Position numbers and translations under genes: made by a program. This document shows, piece after piece, positions 44,401-53,400 of a stretch of 64,000 nucleotides of DNA. The stretch is from Vibrio pectenicida. Its GTDB lineage: Bacteria; Pseudomonadota; Gammaproteobacteria; Enterobacterales; Vibrionaceae. The DNA is taken from positions 1,116,001 to 1,180,000 of the forward strand of contig AP024890.1 of NCBI GenBank assembly GCA_024347015.1, given 5' to 3'. The notes beneath the pieces are model-generated. The model worked only from the letters and a program-made list of their open reading frames with translations, was not told the DNA's origin and did not search any database. Position 1 is the stretch's first letter; the number at the start of each line of letters is the position of its first letter.

Positions 44401-47400
44401 TACAAATGCATCAGCGTTCGGTAACGGTTGGCCAATTGGGCATACATCACTGATGTCTTGCATGTCATACCATGCACTGAAGGTCGTATTTTCAGTCGGT
44501 CCGTAACCATTCCATAAATGCCTAGGTTTGCCACCAGCCGTTATCACTTTATTAATATGAGGCGGAGAAATCGCTTCTCCTCCAACCAGCAAATGCTCAA
44601 ATGAAGCGAACACCATCGGCTTTTGTTCCGCCATGATATTGAACAATGAGGTAGTGACGAACATGTTGTTAATTTTCGTCTGTTCGATATGTTGTTGGAA
44701 TTTATCCGGTGATAAAAGTGTTTCTTTTGGCACATAAACCAAACTGGCTCCATTGAGCAAAGCACCCCAGATTTCATAGGTTGCCGCATCAAATGAGTGG
44801 TTCGACGCCTGACCAAATATCTGGCTCTGGTCAATAGTCGTGAATGGATTGTTGTGCACTAAGTGAGTAATACTTCCCTGCTCTACAGCCACACCCTTAG
44901 GTTTACCTGTAGAACCTGACGTATAAATAATGTAGGCCAAAGCCCTCACATCTAAGCACCAGTTTTGATCAGCAACAGACGACTCAATCTCTTGCATCGT
45001 GGCTGGATCGGACAAATCAATCAGTCGCTCTTTTTGAGGTTTAATCGCTGCAGCAAGATCGCCATGAGTCAGTATGGCTTGAGCTTGACAGTCTTCCATG
45101 ATCACTTCTAACCGAGCATAACCTTGCTCTGGGTCAAGAGGCACATAAGCACAACCAGATTTAATAATAGCGAGCATGGAAACAATCAGATCAATCGAAC
45201 GATTTAAGTAAAGGCCGACCCTATCGCCTTCAGATACTCCTCCATTTAATAGATAGGCAGCAAGATTATCGGAGCGTTGATCAAGCTCCTGATACGTCAT
45301 TTCTTTGTTGCCATAAACCATTGCAACTTTATCTGCATGGCACTCTACACTTTGAGCAAAAAGCTCTGTCATCGATGGTAACTTGGGATCAGGTTGAGTC
45401 GATAGATTGACCTGATTCGACAGCGCGATACCTCTAACATCTTTGGTAGTATCATCAAAAAGTGATGAGACGATATGCTCTAGTTGCTCCAACATGCCTG
45501 CTACAATTGCGTCAGAGAAGATGGCTTGATCAAATAAAAGCTTCAGCTCTACAGAATCTCCCGGAATAATCACAATCGACAACGGGAAGTTAGTCTGCTC
45601 AATCGCCGTTAAACCACGTATATCAAGTTGGTGACTTGCCTCAGTGGATAGCTCTCTAGTATCAAAGGGATAGTTCTCAAACACCATGATAGAGTCAAAT
45701 AACGAGCTATCCATTTCAATATCAGAATTAGCTTGGATATCGGTTAAAGACACATGAGAATATTGGTCATGATCAAGCTGAGATTGATGAACTCGTTGAA
45801 CAAAATCAATGGATGTTTCTGCTCCGTCCAAAAATTTAACCCGTGTTGGCAGGGTATTAATAAACAACCCGATCATATCCTCAACACCGTACAAAGATTC
45901 AGGACGACCAGAACGAGTGGTACCAAATACAATATCGTTAGATCGGCAGTAACGACTTAACATCATGGCCCATGCAGACTGAAATAAAGCGCTAGTCGTT
46001 ACATTCATATCTCGCGCGCCTTGGTAGATCTTTTCAGATAACGCCTGGCTAAGGTGTACTTTTGATTCACCAACACCCTGTTTATCCGCTTTTTGTTCTT
46101 GAATCACTGAATCACTGATAAGCGTCGGCGCTGAAAAACCAGATAGATAATGCTGCCAATAACTTTCACAGACTTGAGTATCCTGAAAAGAAAGCCAGTC
46201 GATATAATTCTTATAATCCGCGGGGGCTGGTAGTACCGCTTCCACACCACTTGATAGGGATTCGTATAATGTAGCTAACTCTTTAAGAAGAATTGGCAAA
46301 CACCAACCATCAATCAAGGCATGATGATGAGTCCACACCAATTTGTAAGACTCTTGTTCAACATTGACTAACACCAATCGCATTAGGGGAGCATGTTCAA
46401 CATCAAGCGGCTGCCGTTTTTCACTGCGAAGTAGGCTTTCCAACGCTTCATTTTGGTTAGCGCCAATAGATTCTTCTCTCCATGGCACCTCAACATGTGT
46501 AGAAACAAGCTGCAAAGGTTTATCTAAACCCGTATGAACAAATGCTGTTTTTAGGACATCATGACGGTTTATCAAAGCTTGCCAAGCCTGTTTCAAAGTG
46601 GTCGAACAAACCGGACCCAAATCTAATACCATTTGAGTAACATACAAGCCTGAACCCTGAGATATTTGAGAATGGAACAGCATACCTGCTTGCATTGACG
46701 TCGCCGAATACAAGTCAGCGATCTGATGGCTTTCCTCTAACTTTTCGAGCTGATGAGCCCCAATGTTGGCGAGAGGGAAGTCACTAGGGGTAAATTGTTT
46801 CTTAGCCGAATTACAATGACTAATAATGTCACAAAGGTGTTGCTTGAAGCGATCTAAAAGCCCTTCTATCGTGCTTTGGCTGAATTGGCTCCGATTGTAT
46901 TCAAAACAGACATTTAATTGTTCGTTTTGTATTATACTTTCGACACTCAAGGTGCTGAATCGACTGCGTTCTTGGCTAATACACAAAACATCATCGGCAA
47001 AGGTTACGTCAGAAATAAGGCCATTAGTCGTCACATCTATCGAGTCAAACTTACCCAAATAGTTAAATAAAACATCGATAGCTTTGTATTGATTGAGGGT
47101 TTCATCTTGGCAAAGATGCTTTAGAACACCGTAACCTAACCCTTTGTTTGGAATAGCTCTAAGTTGCTCTTTGATTGACTTTATTTGCGAGCCTAGATCA
47201 GAACCATTCAAAGAAAACAAAGCAGGATAAGTAGTGGTAAACCAACCCACAGTTTGGTTGAGGTCAAAAGAGTCATCCAGCACTTCACGGCCATGACCTT
47301 CAAGTTCGACACAAATTTGGCTCGATTGCTGCCACTCGGAGAGAGTTCGAGTTAATGCCAGCAGCAATAAGTCATTAACTTGAGTGTTGTAACACTGATT

Positions 47401-50400
47401 TGCTTTACCAACCAGGGTTTGGGTCATTTCTTCATTGACCGTCAGCGATACCCTTTCGCTTTCATGCCAAGAATTGCAATTTTGCTGAGATAAGTGATTC
47501 TCAACTCTAAGCGGCGCCACATCACTGTTCACCACTTGATGCCAGTATGAGGCTTCTTTTGCTAGCGTCTCACTCTGTGAGTACGTTTCGAGCCATTGAC
47601 CCCAAGTCTGGTAGCTGTTCGACTTGATACCTAAATCAATCGGTTTTTCAGACTTAAGCTGTGAGAGTGCTAGTTCAAGATCAGAGAGCAAAATACGCCA
47701 TGAGACACCATCAACAATCAAATGGTGAATGATCCAAGAGACTTGGTAGTCCTGCTTTGCTTGATTCAAAACAACGCATCGAGCTAAGTCAGGCTGAGAC
47801 AAATTAAATTCAGTGTGCGCTGCTTTGATTGCAGTATCAAAGGCCTCTTGTGTATCGCATACACAAAGGTTGACCTGCACCTTTTCTAGCCGCTGATAGG
47901 CTGCACTGGAATCAGCTGTGAAAGATAACCTGAATATATCATGATGCTGGTATACGGCTTCTAGCGCATCCTTAAGCTGCTCCATGCTAACTTGTTTTGA
48001 AATCGAAAAATCAACCGCTTGGTTAAAGTGATGCAGATCGACAGGATCACCTGAAAACAACCAACGCTGAATCGGTAGCAAAATTTGCTCTCCCTCCACC
48101 GCTGCAAGCTTCACCTCTATTGAATCAACTTGTCCAACATGTGGTGCAAGTTTGACAATAGTCTGATGCTGGAAAATTTGTTTGGTTGAGAGAAATAATC
48201 CGGCTTTGAGAGCTCTAGAGGCCACTTGTATTGCCAAAATGGAATCACCACCAATAGCAAAGAAGTTGTCCAACACGCCGACAGATTCTAGACCAAGAAC
48301 CTGCTGCCATATTTCACACAGTTGCTGCTCGGTTTGCGTCTCAGGCGCATGATAGTTCGACGTTGACTGATAAACAGGTTTGGGTAGTGCTCTACGATCA
48401 ATTTTACCATTGGACGTCAAAGGTAGACTTGTCATAGCCACTAACACACTTGGGAGCATGTAGTCTGGCAGTAAAGATTGTAATCTCTCTCTTATCTGTG
48501 CTTCGTCCAATTGATGTTCAGATTGAGATGAATAATAAGCGACTAAACGTTTTTCTCCACTACTTTCTTCTGTAACGCACGCAAACGCTTCTCGAATATT
48601 AGGAAGCTCAAGTAATGCGCTTTCTACTTCTCCCAGTTCAATCCTAAAACCGCGCACTTTTACTTGATGGTCTATTCGAGTGATAAACTCTATATTTCCA
48701 TCTGTTCGCCTACGAACTAAGTCGCCGCTTCGGTAAAGCTTAAGATTCGTATCAAATGGGTGCGGAACAAACTTTTCTTGCGTTAAAGCGGGTTTATGCA
48801 AGTACCCAACCGCAAGGCCTTCCCCACCGATATAAAGTTCGCCAGCAACACCGATTGGCACTGGTTGCATGAATTCATCTAATACCAATACTTCAGCACC
48901 AGGAATAACTTGGCCAATATGGATGGTATCTTCACCCGGACTTAGTTGACCTAAAGTCGCACAGATTGTACTCTCAGTCGGACCATACGCGTTAATGAAC
49001 TTACGATTCTCCCCCCATACAGAGACCAAATCCGGAGCGCATGAATCTCCTGCGACAACCAAGGTTTTAACGCTACGCCATTTATCGACCTCCAGAGCAG
49101 GAAGCAGAGCTGGTGGCAAAGTTGCATGGGTAATGTTTGCTTTTTCTACTGCATCGGACAACATATGACCAGACTTGATGCACTCCTCATCGTAGATAAA
49201 CAGTTGCGCACCAGAGCACAGCGTCATTACCCACTCCCATGTGGCTGCATCAAAACTGATAGATGCGAACTGAAGTACTCGACTATCACAACCAACATCA
49301 AGTAAAGACTGCTGGGCTTGGGCAAGATTGACTAAGCCATGGTGTGATAAAAGTACACCTTTAGGCTTACCAGTAGAGCCCGAAGTATAGATGGTATAAG
49401 CTGGAGTGTTAGCATCCACATCAACTAATAAGCTTGGATTTTTCGTTGGCTCTTGCAACCAAGCATTCTGCGTTTCAGGAGAATCAAGAACCAAACGTTC
49501 AATCTCTGAATCTTCAAGACAGCTTAAGACATTTTGCTCGGTCACGACTATCTTTAACCGACTGTCTGAGATCATATGTTGCAAGCGCTTAACCGGATAA
49601 TTCGGATCCAGCGGCAGGTACACCCCACCCGCTTTTAATATTGCAAGTAAAGAAACAAATAGAGTCTCAGAGCGATCAATACAAACACCGATGATATCTC
49701 CACACTTAACCCCCTGCTTAACCAGTAAGTATGCTAGCTGATTCGAGCGAGCATTAAGCTGCTCATATGTCATAGTGCTAGAGCGTAAGTTGCCAACATA
49801 AGACAGAGCTATGGCCTGTGGATTATCTACAACTTGCTGTTCAAAAAAATGATGTATACAAGGAGCTTTGCTATCTTGCTTCGCTCCCATTGCCCAGTCT
49901 TGAGCCAAAAGCTGCATTTCACTGTCGCTAAGCATTGAGCAGCTTAATACTTTGGATCCTGGGTCCACAATCACTGCATCAATCAAAGCAACTAAGTGAG
50001 AAGCCAGACGTTGAATGGACTCTGCAAGGAATAGATCCGAACTGTACTCCCAATCAAGTAACAATTCGTCACCTAACTCTACAGCATTAATGGTCAAGTC
50101 AAATTTGGCTTTTACATTGCTAGGTTGCACAGTTCTAACAGTCAAGCCATTCAAATCGTAATTAGGCTGCTCATTGTTCTGTAGCACCAGCATAATTTGA
50201 AACAGTGGATGATGACTGAGAGAACGATTGGGAGCTAACTCTTCAACAAGACGCTCAAAAGGCATATCTTGATTGCTCAGCGCCTCTAGAGACCTTGTTT
50301 TACATTGGACTATCAACTCATTAAACGATGGATCACCTGATAAGTCCGTTCTACAAATCAGCGTGTTAACGAAAAAGCCTATCATAGCAGACAATTCTGC

Positions 50401-53400
50401 TTGCTCACGATTGGCACTCACCGTACCCAGAACTATGTCCTTTTCTTGGCTGTAACGACTGAGCAATGCAGATAGAAGCGCTTGCAGCCCCATAAACAGA
50501 GTGGCATCCTGCTGCTGACAAACATCCTTAAATTTAGATAGTTTGTTAGCATCAATATTGACACCATACCGTGCGCCTGCGAAAGTAGTTTCCGTGGGTC
50601 TTGCAAAATCCAATGGTAAACTGTGGATTTCTGGTATGCCAACTAACCTATTTTTCCAATATAACAGTTGAGCATTCAAGTTGCTTTGCTGCTGTGCACG
50701 TTGCCATGTTGCAAAATCGGCATATTGAATCGCCAATTCATCTAAAGGTACTAGTTCAACTAATTGTTCTGCCAAATAAAAATGGCGTAGATCTTGTTCA
50801 AAAACGCTGAGTGACCAACCATCAACAGCAATATGATGAAATACAATTATAAGCTGATAATCATTGTCATTAAGTTCAACTACGCAAGCTCGAAGCATCA
50901 GATCTTGGGCAAGGGCGAAGCCACGATTAATCACCTCATTTTGCACTTCTTCTAAAGCCGCTTTTTTATCTATATCTGCTAGTCCTTTGAGGCAGACTTT
51001 CTCTAGCTCAAACTCTTCGATGGAATTGAGAACAATTTGCTGAGCCAAATCAGTATCATCGAGCAGATACACAGTACGCAGCACTTGATGCCGGTTAACG
51101 ATTTGCGTTATTGCATTGGTCAAAGCAGCAAAATTTAAGTCACCTTTTAAATTCAATAAAAGAGGTATATTGTATTGAGCACTGCCTTGAAGTTGATCCA
51201 GAACCCACATCTGTTGCTGAGAAAAAGACAAAGGCGCTGAATCTGTAACTTTGCGCTGCGGTATAAACTCAACTTTAGTACCGACCGCTCGGTCAACTAA
51301 CTCAGCAAATTCCCATAAGTTGGCTGCAACGAAAACTTGAGCGATACCAATACTAATCTTCCTCTCTGTTTTTACGAGAGATAGCATCTTCATCGCAAGT
51401 AACGAGTGACCACCAAGAGTAAAGAAATTTACATTTCTACCAACAGGCTTTGGAAGTTGGAGTAAGTCCTGCCATAGTTCAGCCAACCACTTTTCAGTCT
51501 CCGTTTCTGGAGCAACATATGATGCTTGGACAGGCATAGCTGGTTCAGGTAATGCTTTTCTGTCGACCTTACCATTTGGAGTAAGCGGCACAACATCAAG
51601 GCATACCCACGCTGTAGGAATCATATGTTGAGGTAGTGTTTTTTCAAGTTGCTCAGTTATGGACGTAAACCAAGCTATTTGGTCTTCCATCATTGATGTG
51701 GGAACAAGGTAAGCAACTAGCTGTTTCTCACCTAGCCGATTTTCATGAGCAACAACAATACATTGACTCACTGAATCAATCATACCAATAGAGGTTTCGA
51801 TCTCCCCTAATTCAATACGAAATCCGCGGATTTTAACCTGGTGGTCAATACGACCAAGGTATTCAATTTCGCCTTCATGCAACCAACGAGCGAGATCCCC
51901 TGTTCGGTACATTCTCGCATCCATATCATCTTGTTGATGAGGATTGACGAGAAATCGTTCTTGAGTCAAGTCCTCTTGATTGTAGTAACCTCGCGTTACC
52001 CCAACACCTGTAATATATAGTTCTCCAACGACCCCCGTCGGCACAGGATTAAATTCACTATCTAAGACGTGCAGTTTGATATTATCTATCGGCTTACCAA
52101 TAGGCACAGACCGCCCATTAAAATTTGGCGTACAAAAGTGATAACTGACTTCTATCGAAGCTTCAGTTGGGCCATAAAGGTTAAGCAACCGAGCTTGGTG
52201 TCCGGCAAGAAAGCGGTTTTGCACATCTACGGGTAACGCCTCTCCACTACACGCTACAAGGCGCAAGCTAGGTGCTTGAGTCTCAAAACGCCCGTCTGCA
52301 ATAAAGCTCGCCAGCATGGGAGGGACAAAATGTATCACCGTAATTTGCGCATCATTGATGACCTCAAAAAGGTAATCCACATCTTTATGGCCGTCAGGTC
52401 GGGCCATGACCAAAGTCGCCCCTGTGGTCAAAGGCCAATAATATTCCCACACTGAAACATCGAAACCAAAGGGCGTTTTCTGCAACACATTATCGTCAGC
52501 AGAAATTGGATATGCCTTGCTTCCCCACAAAATCCGATTAACCAAACCTGTATGCTCATTCATCACACCTTTTGGCTTACCAGTCGAACCTGATGTGTAG
52601 ATTGCATAAACTAGATTGTTTGCAGACAGACCATCAACAACAGGATTACACCCAAAGCTTGATGTGCTTTCTAGACGATCCCAAAATTCAGGGCTATCGA
52701 CAAGTACATTTTTCGCAACCGACAGATTATGCTTAGAGCCCAATTCTTTGTCAGTTATCAATACTTGCGATTGGCTATTTTCAAGCATATAGCCCAATCG
52801 CTCACTTGGATAATTTGGATCAAGGGGTACGTATGCACCACCCGCCTTATTGACCGCCAATATTGCAATCATCATATTGATTGAACGTGGTAAACAAATC
52901 CCAACTAATTGCTCAGGTATCACCCCAAGTTCAATCAGATGATGTGCTAAAAGATTAGCATGCAAGTTAAGTTGCTGATACGTAAGTGCTTCATCTTCAA
53001 AACGTATTGCTATATTGTTTGGAGTATTTTCTACTTGCTTTTCAAATAGTGCATGTATGCATACATCAAGTGGCAAGTCTATTTGGGTCTGGTTCCATTG
53101 GGTCAAGATATCCAAGCTGAGCTTTTCATCTAATAGAGGTAAAGCTGATGTACATTGTTCTGGCTGTTCAATTATACCCTTTAACATCACGTTAAATTGG
53201 TCGGAAAAAGAGGCTATCGTCTTTTCTGTAAAAAGATGAGCATTGTAGAGCCAAGTGAAGTCTAAGCTATTTTCTGACTGGCTAACTGAAAGGTTCAAAT
53301 CCAGTGCCAGACGATCAGAAAGACCTATTTCAGTATTAAATTCAAACCCAATCTGAAATGACGATTCAGAAACCGGCTCAGAGCCGCCTGAGTCAAGTTC